Shown piece by piece: positions 16,007-25,302 of a stretch of DNA of 64,000 nucleotides (the stretch's first letter is position 1; each line of letters starts with the position of its first letter). The stretch is taken from the NCBI RefSeq assembly GCF_027270315.1, contig NZ_CP114413.1, forward strand, positions 6,758,001 through 6,822,000. The letters run 5' to 3'. The translations under genes and the position numbers were made by a program. The notes under the pieces were generated by a model. It had not been told where the DNA came from. It saw nothing but the letters and a program-made list of their open reading frames with translations, and ran no database searches. Source of the stretch: Streptomyces cinnabarinus (lineage in GTDB: Bacteria; Actinomycetota; Actinomycetes; Streptomycetales; Streptomycetaceae).

Positions 16007-16401
16007 CCGCCGAGCGAGTCAACCCACCCGAACTCTCCCCGCCCACGGGCTTCTCGCACGCGGTGGTCGCCACCGGCACCCGGCTGGTGTTCCTGGCGGG
16101 CCAGACGGCCCTCGACGCCGACGGCAAGGTCGTGGGAGACACCCTCCCCGAGCAGTTCGAGCAGGCGCTCACCAACCTGCTCACGGCCCTGCGAGCGGCC
16201 GGTGCCACCCCGGCCGAACTGGCCAGGGTCACGGTCTACGCCACGGATGTCGCGGCGTACCGCGCACACGCCCCCGAACTGGGCGGCATCTGGCGGCGGC
16301 TGGCGGGCCGGGACTACCCGGCGATGGCGGTGGTGGAGGTGGTCCGGCTCTGGGACCACCAGGCCCTGGTGGAACTGGACGGCTTCGCGGTGCTGCCGTA
16401 A
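16003..16401 (+). CDS. RidA (YjgF/YER057c/UK114) family protein lacking the canonical arginine
   Basis: A 132-residue protein with the trimeric RidA fold signature: F-S-H-A-V-V-A-T-G-T-R-L-V-F-L-A-G-Q at the N terminus, the central F-E-Q-A-L-T-N-L-L-T-A-L, and a C-terminal A-L-V-E-L-D-G-F-A-V. Archetypal RidA enzymes hydrolyse reactive enamines/imines using an Arg in P-A-R-x-x-V-x-V; here the segment reads Y-P-A-M-A-V-V-E-V, so that Arg is Met. It belongs to a divergent subfamily whose deaminase activity cannot be assumed. It is translationally coupled to the acyl-CoA dehydrogenase. Confidence 0.87.
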   Translation: MTAERVNPPELSPPTGFSHAVVATGTRLVFLAGQTALDADGKVVGDTLPEQFEQALTNLLTALRAAGATPAELARVTVYATDVAAYRAHAPELGGIWRRLAGRDYPAMAVVEVVRLWDHQALVELDGFAVLP

Positions 16402-16408
16402 CGGGGCT

Positions 16409-16603
16409 TCAGGCCGCCATCGCCAGGGGACGGACCGGCACACGGTGCGGGGCGACGACCCGCCCGTCCGGCAGCAGCTCCCCGGAGTCGTCGAAGACGA
16501 TCGTGCCGTCGCACAGCAGGCTCCACCCCTGCTCGGGACGGGCGGCGACGACGACCGCGGCGTGCGGAGCGGTCAGCGAACACGAAGGCTGGTGGGCACG
16601 CAT
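16409..16603 (-). CDS. DUF5999 family small protein
   Basis: A 64-residue protein beginning M-R-A-H-Q-P-S-C and containing P-E-Q-G-W-S-L-L-C-D-G-T-I-V-F-D-D-S-G-E-L-L-P-D-G, the block that defines this small Streptomyces family of unknown function. Start fixed at ATG 16603 by a TGGAGG site 5 bases upstream. No signal peptide or membrane segment. Convergent with the RidA-like gene. Confidence 0.75.
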   Translation of the reverse strand: MRAHQPSCSLTAPHAAVVVAARPEQGWSLLCDGTIVFDDSGELLPDGRVVAPHRVPVRPLAMAA

Positions 16604-16612
16604 GGCGCACCT

Positions 16613-16655
16613 CCACATAGGTCGGATCCACATAGGCCGGATCCACACGGTCCGG
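16613..16655. repeat. Tandem 15-bp repeat in the DUF5999 leader
   Basis: CCACATAGGTCGGAT (16613-16627) is followed directly by CCACATAGGCCGGAT (16628-16642) and a degenerate third unit CCACACGGTCCGG. On the minus strand the array lies between the probable promoter and the ribosome binding site of the DUF5999 gene. It could be a cluster of operator sites or a replication-slippage expansion. Confidence 0.55.
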
Positions 16656-16860
16656 CCTCTTCGTATGGGTAGACCATGCTCCCCGCGTGAACTCATCGCC
16701 ACGGGCGGGCCGGAGGTGTGACAACACGGGGACAACTCCCGGACGGTACACGGACGCCCGCCGCCAACTCGCCACCGAAGGGGTGATGATCACGCGCGCG
16801 GGCGCGCCCGCCGGGTACTGGTGGAGCCCCCCGAGTTCCGCTCATCCGGAAGGTCCCCTC

Positions 16861-17280
16861 ATGCCCGTACGCCTCGCCCTCGGCCTCGCCGCAGGTGCCG
16901 CCCTGCTGCTGCTCACCGCCCCCGCCGCCCCGGCCGACCCGTTCGAGACGGTGACCGTCGACCCGACCGGCCGGATCGCCGCCGACGGCACGGTCACCCT
17001 CTCCGGCACCTACCGCTGTACGGGCGGCACCGGCCCGGTGTTCGTCAGCTCCTCGGTCGGCCAGGACGACACGGTCCGCCATGGCATCGGCGGCACGCGC
17101 GCGATCTGCGACGGCCTGGAGCACCGCTGGGAGAACACGGGCAAGCCGACCCCGGGCGCCATCGAGGCGGGCGCGGCGCACGTCGAGGCGACCGTCATGG
17201 AACTGGACTCCAGCGCCGGCCTGCCCCTGCCCGCCTTCCACGCCTCCCGGCAGCAGGACGTGACATTGACCGAGGGCTGA
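16861..17280 (+). CDS. DUF6299-like secreted protein
   Basis: A 139-residue protein with a clear Sec signal peptide (M-P-V-R then a Leu/Ala-rich core ending A-P-A-A-P-A-D, cleavage near residue 25). The mature part is a small beta-rich domain with two cysteines (Y-R-C-T-G and A-I-C-D-G) that probably form a disulfide. It resembles DUF6299 proteins of Streptomyces, function unknown. ATG 16861 follows GGAAGG; longer upstream starts lack a signal peptide. Monocistronic, ending at a bidirectional terminator. Confidence 0.7.
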   Translation: MPVRLALGLAAGAALLLLTAPAAPADPFETVTVDPTGRIAADGTVTLSGTYRCTGGTGPVFVSSSVGQDDTVRHGIGGTRAICDGLEHRWENTGKPTPGAIEAGAAHVEATVMELDSSAGLPLPAFHASRQQDVTLTEG

Positions 17281-17291
17281 ACGCCCGCACC

Positions 17292-17330
17292 GGACCGGGG
17301 CCGCGGAGGGAAGCCTCCGCGGCCCGGTCC
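17292..17330. terminator. Bidirectional hairpin terminator
   Basis: An 18-base arm GGACCGGGGCCGCGGAGG (17292-17309) pairs with CCTCCGCGGCCCGGTCC (17314-17330) with one bulge and a 4-base loop, between two convergent stops. Confidence 0.75.
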
Positions 17331-17338
17331 CGCTGTGC

Positions 17339-17968
17339 TCAGAGCCGGTCGACGATGTCCTGGAGCTGCTCGACCTCCGCCGACTGGCCCTCGACGATGG
17401 CCTCGGCCATCTTCTTGGCGTCGGCGCTCTCGCCGTTCTTCCGCTCGTCCTCGGCCATGCTGATCGCGCCGTTGTGGTGCTCGATCATCATCTCGGCGAA
17501 GGCCTTGTCGAACGCGGTGCCCTTGAGGGCCTTGAGCTCCGTCATCTCCGTGCCGGACATCATGCCGTCACCGCCGTGGCCTGAGCCGTGGTCCATGCCC
17601 GGCATGGACTCCGCCGCGGTCGGCTGCTTCCACTCCTTGAGCCAGCCCTTCATGGTCCGGATCTCGGGGCCCTGGGCCTTCTCGATCTTCCCGGCGAGGT
17701 CCTTGACCTCGGCGTCGGAGGCCCGGCCGTCGGCCAGCTCCGCCATCTCCAGGGCCTGTTCGTGGTGCGGGATCATCATCTGGGCGAAGGCGACGTCGGC
17801 GTCATTGAAACCAGCCTCAGTCTCCGTCCCCGCCTCGGCCTCCGCCGACCTGGACGCCGAGCTGCCGTGCTCCGTCCCGTCCATGTCGTCGTCCCCGCAG
17901 GCCGCGAGGAACAGGGCGCCGGCGGCGACGAGTCCGGCCGCGGCGAGGCCGCGCTTGATTGCAGTCAT
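17339..17968 (-). CDS. DUF305 domain lipoprotein
   Basis: A 209-residue secreted lipoprotein. The signal peptide ends in the lipobox L-A-A-C at about residues 22-25, followed by an acidic Ser/Glu-rich linker. The ferritin-like four-helix DUF305 domain shows the paired motifs A-Q-M-M-I-P-H-H-E-Q-A and A-E-M-M-I-E-H-H-N-G-A, whose Met and His residues suggest metal (often copper) binding. ATG 17968 is chosen because the signal peptide begins there. The gene is just downstream of a DUF6153 gene on the same strand, a frequent actinobacterial pairing. Confidence 0.85.
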   Translation of the reverse strand: MTAIKRGLAAAGLVAAGALFLAACGDDDMDGTEHGSSASRSAEAEAGTETEAGFNDADVAFAQMMIPHHEQALEMAELADGRASDAEVKDLAGKIEKAQGPEIRTMKGWLKEWKQPTAAESMPGMDHGSGHGGDGMMSGTEMTELKALKGTAFDKAFAEMMIEHHNGAISMAEDERKNGESADAKKMAEAIVEGQSAEVEQLQDIVDRL

Positions 17969-18046
17969 GGGTGATCTCACTTTGCGTGTGGTTCTGTCCT
18001 TCCGGGCATGCCGAGTCACGGGCTGACGCCCGTGGAAGGAACCGGC

Positions 18047-18451
18047 CTATTGCCGCAGAACCGACAGCTGGGTGAGATCGGGGCCGCGAGGCGGCGGATT
18101 GGGCCGCAGCACGGAGGCGACCTGGGCGAGCAGTCGCGCCAGCCACTCCCCGTGCCGGGTGAACGCCGACCTCAGCAGCGCGGCGAGCACCCAGGCGCCG
18201 AACAGCACGGCCACGCACAGCGAGGCCATGTCCATCGGCATGGCGGGCTCGTGGGTGGACGAGCCGTCGGGATCGTGCGCCGCCGGATGGTCCATCGGTG
18301 CGGCGTGCGACGCGTTCTGCATCCCGGAATGGGACGAGGACTCCTCGGGATGCCCCACGGTGTGCATCACGAACACCCCGAGCGCGAGCACGACGACGAG
18401 CAGGAGCTGCCCGAGGGCACTTCCTGCGCGTACGTATCTGTTTGCCCGCAT
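18047..18451 (-). CDS. DUF6153 family membrane protein
   Basis: A 134-residue protein with an N-terminal membrane segment (L-L-L-V-V-V-L-A-L-G-V-F-V-M-H), a His/Met-rich extracytoplasmic loop (S-S-S-H-S-G-M-Q-N-A-S-H-A-A-P-M-D-H) and a second membrane segment (L-C-V-A-V-L-F-G-A-W-V-L-A-A-L-L). The His/Met loop and the DUF305 neighbour suggest a metal-related envelope role, possibly copper; this is inference. Divergent from the superoxide dismutase. Confidence 0.72.
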   Translation of the reverse strand: MRANRYVRAGSALGQLLLVVVLALGVFVMHTVGHPEESSSHSGMQNASHAAPMDHPAAHDPDGSSTHEPAMPMDMASLCVAVLFGAWVLAALLRSAFTRHGEWLARLLAQVASVLRPNPPPRGPDLTQLSVLRQ

Positions 18452-18546
18452 CCCGGATTCCCGCCGTGGACCGTCCGCCCTGTCGCGTCCCGTCCGACAG
18501 TACCGAACGGGACGCCCTGCGCACTCCGAACCCGCGGATGCCACTC

Positions 18547-18580
18547 TTGCTGTTAGCGTGCAGCTGCACATCATTCGCAA
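18547..18580 (+). promoter_or_regulatory. Two adjacent Nur-box-like sites upstream of superoxide dismutase
   Basis: Two abutting 17-bp sequences, tTGCtg-N5-gtGCAg (18547-18563) and cTGCac-N5-tcGCAA (18564-18580), both fit the Nur (nickel-responsive Fur homologue) pattern tTGCaa-N5-ttGCAA as I recall it from S. coelicolor sodF. They lie 22-55 bp upstream of the ATG, where a repressor would block transcription. Confidence 0.6.
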
Positions 18581-18601
18581 TAATGTCGGAGGACGCTGGA
18601 C

Positions 18602-19243
18602 ATGCCGGTCTACTCGCTCCCGGAACTTCCGTACGACTACTCGGCGCTGGCCCCGGTGATCAGCCCCGAGATCGTCGAACTGCACCACGACAAGCACCAC
18701 GCGGCGTACGTCAAAGGCGCCAACGACACGCTGGAGCAGCTCGCCGAGGCGCGGGACAAAGAGGCGTGGGGCTCGATCAACGGCCTGGAGAAGAACCTGG
18801 CCTTCCACCTCTCCGGCCACATCCTGCACTCCGTCTACTGGCACAACATGACCGGTGACGGCGGCGGCGAACCGCTGGAGAAGGACGGCGTGGGCGAGCT
18901 CGCGGACGCCATCGCCGAGTCCTTCGGCTCCTACGACTGGTTCAGGGCCCAGCTCTCCAAGGCGTCGGCCACGACCCAGGGTTCGGGCTGGGGCGTGCTG
19001 GCGTACGAGCCGCTGAGCGGCCGCCTCGTCGTCGAGCAGATCTACGACCACCAGGGCAACGTCGGCCAGGGCTCGACCCCGATCCTGGTCTTCGACGCCT
19101 GGGAGCACGCCTTCTACCTCCAGTACAAGAACCAGAAGGTCGACTTCATCGAGGCCATGTGGAAGGTCGTCAACTGGCAGGACGTGGCCCGGCGCTACGC
19201 CGCCGCCAAGGAGCGCGGCGACAGCCTGCTGCTCGCGCCGTGA
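18602..19243 (+). CDS. sodF: Iron (Fe/Mn-family) superoxide dismutase
   Basis: A 213-residue cytoplasmic dismutase. Metal ligands are recognisable: His28 in E-L-H-H-D-K-H-H, a His in G-H-I-L-H-S-V-Y-W, and the Asp and His of D-A-W-E-H-A-F-Y. In Streptomyces this family is the iron enzyme made when nickel is scarce, repressed by Nur plus nickel when Ni-SOD is available. The two Nur-like boxes just upstream support that. Start ATG 18602 follows CGGAGG. Metal choice rests on genus knowledge, not on sequence alone. Confidence 0.93.
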   Translation: MPVYSLPELPYDYSALAPVISPEIVELHHDKHHAAYVKGANDTLEQLAEARDKEAWGSINGLEKNLAFHLSGHILHSVYWHNMTGDGGGEPLEKDGVGELADAIAESFGSYDWFRAQLSKASATTQGSGWGVLAYEPLSGRLVVEQIYDHQGNVGQGSTPILVFDAWEHAFYLQYKNQKVDFIEAMWKVVNWQDVARRYAAAKERGDSLLLAP

Positions 19244-19247
19244 ACGA

Positions 19248-19291
19248 ACGGCAGGGCTCCCGCAGGCGCCGGCCTGCGGGAGCCCTGCCGT
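19248..19291. terminator. Perfect 19-bp-stem bidirectional terminator
   Basis: ACGGCAGGGCTCCCGCAGG (19248-19266) is exactly complementary to 19273-19291 with a 6-base loop, between the convergent sodF and MurA-like genes. Confidence 0.85.
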
Positions 19292-19307
19292 CTCCGCCGG
19301 GGACGGC

Positions 19308-20837
19308 TCAGATGTCCCGGAAGATCTCGATCTGCGCGCCGATCGAGTTCAGGCGCTCGGCGAGGTCCTCGTAGCCGCGGTTGATGACGTAGACGTTGCG
19401 GAGCACCGACGTGCCCTCCGCGGCCATCATGGCCAGCAGGACGACGACCGCGGGGCGCAGGGCCGGCGGGCACATCATCTCGGCGGCGCGCCAGCGGGTG
19501 GGGCCCTCGACCAGGACGCGGTGCGGGTCCAGCAACTGCAGGCGCCCGCCCAGGCGGTTGAGGTCGGTCAGGTAGATCGCGCGGTTGTCGTAGACCCAGT
19601 CATGGATCAGCGTCTTGCCCGAGGCGACGGCCGCGATGGCCGCGAAGAACGGGACGTTGTCGATGTTCAGGCCCGGGAACGGCATGGGGTGGATCTTGTC
19701 GATCGGGGCTTCGAGCTTGGAGGGGCGGACGGTGAGGTCCACCAGCCGGGTACGGCCGTTGTCCGCGAAGTACTCGGGCGTACGGTCGTGGTCGAGGCCC
19801 ATCTCCTCCAGGACCGCGAGCTCGATCTCCAGGAACTCGATGGGCACCCGGCGCACCGTCAGCTCCGACTCCGTCACCACCGCCGCGGCCAGCAGGCTCA
19901 TCGCCTCGACCGGGTCCTCGGAGGGGGAGTAGTCGACGTCCACGTCGATGGTGGGCACGCCGTGCACGGTCAGCGTCGTGGTGCCGATGCCCTCGACCTT
20001 GACGCCGAGCGCCTCCAGGAAGAAGCACAGGTCCTGGACCATGTAGTTGGAGGAGGCGTTGCGGATGACGGTGACGCCGTCGTGCCGGGCCGCGGCCAGC
20101 AGCGCGTTCTCCGTCACCGTGTCCCCGCGCTCGGTCAGCACGATCGGGCGGTCGGGGGAGATCGCCCGGTCCACCTGGGCGTGGTACAGGCCCTCGGTCG
20201 CCGCGATGTCCAGGCCGAACCGGCGCAGCGCGATCATGTGCGGCTCGATGGTGCGCGTCCCGAGGTCGCAGCCGCCGGCGTAGGGCAGCTTGAAGCTGTC
20301 CATGCGGTGCAGCAGCGGGCCGAGGAACATGATGATGGAGCGGGTGCGGACGGCGGCCTCGGCGTCGATGGCGGCCATGTCCAGCTCGGCCGGCGGCACC
20401 AGTTCCAGGTCGACTCCGTCGTTGATCCAGCGGGTGCGCACCCCGATGGACTGGAGGACCTCCAGCAGACGGTAGACCTCCTCGATGCGGGCGACCCGGC
20501 GCAGCACCGTGCGCCCCTTGTTGAGCAGCGAGGCGCACAGCAGGGCCACGCCCGCGTTCTTGCTCGTCTTCACATCGATCGCGCCGGACAGCCGACGACC
20601 GCCCACCACCCGCAGATGCATCGGGCCCGCGTAGCCCAGAGAGACGATTTCGCTGTCCAGGGCTTCACCGATTCGGGCGATCATCTCAAGGCTGATGTTC
20701 TGATTGCCGCGCTCGATCCGGTTGACGGCGCTCTGGGAGGTGCCGAGCGCCTCGGCCAGCTGCGTCTGTGTCCAGCCACGGTGTTGCCGGGCGTCACGGA
20801 TGAGCTTGCCGATGCGTACGAGGTAGTCGTCTGCCAT
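19308..20837 (-). CDS. HTH-MurA fusion: N-terminal XRE domain with UDP-GlcNAc 1-carboxyvinyltransferase domain
   Basis: 509 residues. Residues ~8-62 are a Cro/CI (XRE) helix-turn-helix: W-T-Q-T-Q-L-A-E-A-L-G-T-S-Q-S-A-V-N-R-I-E-R-G. From ~residue 75 it is a full EPSP-synthase-fold MurA domain. The Lys-Asn pair (T-S-K-N-A), the catalytic Cys in A-G-G-C-D-L-G-T-R and an Asp at the position equivalent to E. coli Asp305 are retained, so PEP transfer to UDP-GlcNAc (first peptidoglycan step) is plausible. S. coelicolor has a second MurA at this place in the chromosome (SCO5998, from memory). A DNA-binding head on a cell-wall enzyme suggests a regulator that senses UDP-GlcNAc or PEP. A palindrome lies just before the start. 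Confidence 0.85.
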   Translation of the reverse strand: MADDYLVRIGKLIRDARQHRGWTQTQLAEALGTSQSAVNRIERGNQNISLEMIARIGEALDSEIVSLGYAGPMHLRVVGGRRLSGAIDVKTSKNAGVALLCASLLNKGRTVLRRVARIEEVYRLLEVLQSIGVRTRWINDGVDLELVPPAELDMAAIDAEAAVRTRSIIMFLGPLLHRMDSFKLPYAGGCDLGTRTIEPHMIALRRFGLDIAATEGLYHAQVDRAISPDRPIVLTERGDTVTENALLAAARHDGVTVIRNASSNYMVQDLCFFLEALGVKVEGIGTTTLTVHGVPTIDVDVDYSPSEDPVEAMSLLAAAVVTESELTVRRVPIEFLEIELAVLEEMGLDHDRTPEYFADNGRTRLVDLTVRPSKLEAPIDKIHPMPFPGLNIDNVPFFAAIAAVASGKTLIHDWVYDNRAIYLTDLNRLGGRLQLLDPHRVLVEGPTRWRAAEMMCPPALRPAVVVLLAMMAAEGTSVLRNVYVINRGYEDLAERLNSIGAQIEIFRDI

Positions 20838-20848
20838 GAGGGTGAGGC

Positions 20849-20866
20849 TATCTCAGATATGAGATG
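20849..20866. promoter_or_regulatory. Near-palindrome upstream of the HTH-MurA gene
   Basis: TATCTCAGATATGAGATG; its core ATCTCA-N4-TGAGAT is a symmetric inverted repeat, 12-29 bp before the start codon on the minus strand. It shares TATCTC-N6-GAGAT with the aconitase palindrome. Autoregulation by the HTH domain or control by the aconitase regulator are both possible. Confidence 0.5.
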
Positions 20867-20959
20867 GCGCCTCCTGGGGGCGCCATTCGGGTGACAGACC
20901 GTCAAGGTCCGGGCAAAAGCATCAATATCGGACGGAGCCCGGTCCAGCTGAGGGACCGC

Positions 20960-21658
20960 CTACCCCGACCTGGCGAACTGATGACAGAACTCCACCGGTT
21001 CGTCGAAGGCGACCGTCGGCACCGGGTCGCCGGTGACCCGGTACGCGTGGTGTGAGACCGCTCCGCCCTCCGTCCGCAGCTCCAGCAGTCCCGGCTCCGG
21101 GCACCGCCAGGTCAGCCGGGTGACGCACTCCCCGAGGGCGTTGGCGAGATTGCTCCACCCCTGTCCGTTGGCGCGCAACTCGAACTCCGAGGACTCCATC
21201 ACGCCGTAGTCGAAGGGGATGCCGCTCCAGTGTCCGATGAGCGCCTCGTCCAGGCCGGCGCGCGGGTCGGTGGCGTCCTGTTCCGCGATCCCGCGGTCGG
21301 TGGCGACCTCGGGTCCGCCGAGGTCCACCACGCGGGTGCCGTGCAGGGCGACGCCGAGATCGCGGAACTCGACGCCGACGTACGGTATGCCGTCCCGGGA
21401 GACGGGGTGGATGTGGACGGCGCGTACGTCGAGGCCCTCCGGGAAGCCCTCGTGGTGCGCGCACACCGCGTGCCGGAGCGCGGCGAAGAGCTCGGGCAGA
21501 TGCGTCGCCGTCCAGGCGGCGCGCGCCAGGTCGGCGTCGGTCAGCAGGGGACAGCGCAGTGGGGCGCGCCCGGGACGCAGTCGCGTCCACGCGGTTGTCG
21601 GCAGGGGTACCCATGCCGTCCAGCCGCTGGCATGCCGATGGAAATCGCCTCGCTTCAT
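20960..21658 (-). CDS. Hypothetical protein (unrecognised family)
   Basis: 232 residues, no signal peptide or membrane segments. It has His-rich stretches (A-V-C-A-H-H-E-G-F, V-H-I-H-P-V) and an acidic central part (Y-V-G-V-E-F-R-D-L-G-V-A-L-H-G-T-R-V). I do not recognise the family. Coding is supported by GC3 bias and by its position between MurA-like and aconitase with no competing frame. ATG 21658 has no good ribosome binding site, so the start is uncertain. It is divergent from acnA, sharing a ~200-bp region that holds two candidate operators. Confidence 0.6.
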   Translation of the reverse strand: MKRGDFHRHASGWTAWVPLPTTAWTRLRPGRAPLRCPLLTDADLARAAWTATHLPELFAALRHAVCAHHEGFPEGLDVRAVHIHPVSRDGIPYVGVEFRDLGVALHGTRVVDLGGPEVATDRGIAEQDATDPRAGLDEALIGHWSGIPFDYGVMESSEFELRANGQGWSNLANALGECVTRLTWRCPEPGLLELRTEGGAVSHHAYRVTGDPVPTVAFDEPVEFCHQFARSG

Positions 21659-21719
21659 GGTCGAAGAAGGACATCACAGGGAGGCCGGGCATGACCATCC
21701 CGGCCCCATGTACTAGAGT

Positions 21720-21737
21720 TATCTCGACATCGAGATA
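21720..21737. promoter_or_regulatory. 18-bp perfect palindrome upstream of aconitase (TamR/MarR-type candidate)
   Basis: TATCTCGA-CA-TCGAGATA has exact 8-bp arms. It lies 130-147 bp upstream of the acnA start. MarR/PecS-type regulators bind such 16-18-bp palindromes. In S. coelicolor the MarR protein TamR was reported to control acnA (from memory), making it the leading candidate ligand-responsive regulator. Confidence 0.6.
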
Positions 21738-21779
21738 TCTGCCGAGGCGTACCGCAGCCGCCAGCCCGGTAAGGGTTAC

Positions 21780-21798
21780 CTAACTTAGCCTGACCTTA
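21780..21798. promoter_or_regulatory. Iron-box-like site (DtxR/DmdR) upstream of aconitase
   Basis: CTAACTTAGCCTGACCTTA matches 14 of 19 positions of the DtxR-family iron box TTAGGTTAGCCTAACCTAA, including the central TTAGCCT and the ACCT arm. It lies 69-87 bp upstream of the acnA GTG and would let iron status gate this iron-sulfur enzyme. Confidence 0.55.
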
Positions 21799-21866
21799 GC
21801 GGATCGGCCAAGTCGACGTGGCGGCAGGATGCGGTGGGAACGCGCACATCAAAGAAGGAGACTGTC

Positions 21867-24581
<2,715 letters not shown>

Positions 24582-24600
24582 GCGGTCCAGCAAGGCAGTT

Positions 24601-24638
24601 GAGGGCCGCATCCCCGGCGCGACGGGGATGCGGCCCTC
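24601..24638. terminator. Terminator downstream of acnA
   Basis: GAGGGCCGCATCCCC (24601-24615) is exactly complementary to 24624-24638 with an 8-base loop, 20 bp after the acnA stop. Confidence 0.85.
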
Positions 24639-24701
24639 CGCGTTCTTCCGGGCGGTGCTGGCGGTTCACGGCCATTCCCGGCACGGTCCCATGACGAACC
24701 T

Positions 24702-24971
24702 TCACAGGATTGCCTGCGCGTAGCCGAAGTCCTCGACGGCGCCGTCCAGATCGCCCCGCGCGGCCCGCACGTCACCGCGGTTGTCATGGAACGCCTCGTG
24801 CCAGGCGATGCCGGCCGTCTGCCCGACGAGCAGCACCAGTTGCACGGTCAGCAGGGAGTCGGTGAAGAACACCTGCCCGGGATCCGGGCGCAGCGCGGGC
24901 TCCCGTACGAGTGCGACGACCGTGGCGAGCACCAGGAGGGCGTACGCCGCCCAGGCGGCCGGTGCGAACAC
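24702..24971 (-). CDS. Small hypothetical membrane protein, possibly a gene remnant
   Basis: An 89-residue frame with a GTG start. Residues ~5-25 (W-A-A-Y-A-L-L-V-L-A-T-V-V-A-L-V) and ~40-58 (L-L-T-V-Q-L-V-L-L-V-G-Q-T-A-G) are hydrophobic; the tail is polar. The frame continues upstream without a start for about 25 more codons and then meets a stop, so this may be the 3' part of a decayed gene. The stretch 24639-25302 otherwise shows no convincing gene; a response regulator for the following kinase would be expected near here and is absent. Confidence 0.4.
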   Translation of the reverse strand: MFAPAAWAAYALLVLATVVALVREPALRPDPGQVFFTDSLLTVQLVLLVGQTAGIAWHEAFHDNRGDVRAARGDLDGAVEDFGYAQAIL

Positions 24972-25302
24972 CGCGCGGCCCAGTCGGCGGAAGGAGACCG
25001 GGCCGGTCTCCGCGACGGTGGTGTCCTCGCCCCGCGGTCCGGACCGTCACCGGAGCGGCGACCCGACCGCCGTTTCCAGTCGCGATCAGCGCTGGTCGAC
25101 GGGGTGCCGAACGACCGCGCGCCCATCCGGGGCCGGGGGCGGAACCTTCGCGGAGCAACGGCGGACCACGGCCGCACATCAGGACATCGGTGCAGCTCAG
25201 GTGGAGTACAGGATTCCCTCAGCGGACCGGGACAGGATCGGGACATGTCTGGAAGCAGGGGGTTCCGATGATCCACACCGTGCGCGGACCCGAGGACGGC
25301 GG

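Noticed and set aside
12286..16401. 1371-codon plus-strand open frame ending in the RidA-like gene
   Set aside because: Only the last 132 codons (from ATG 16003) are a recognisable protein; the rest lies antisense or out of frame to paaX, the ligase and the dehydrogenase.
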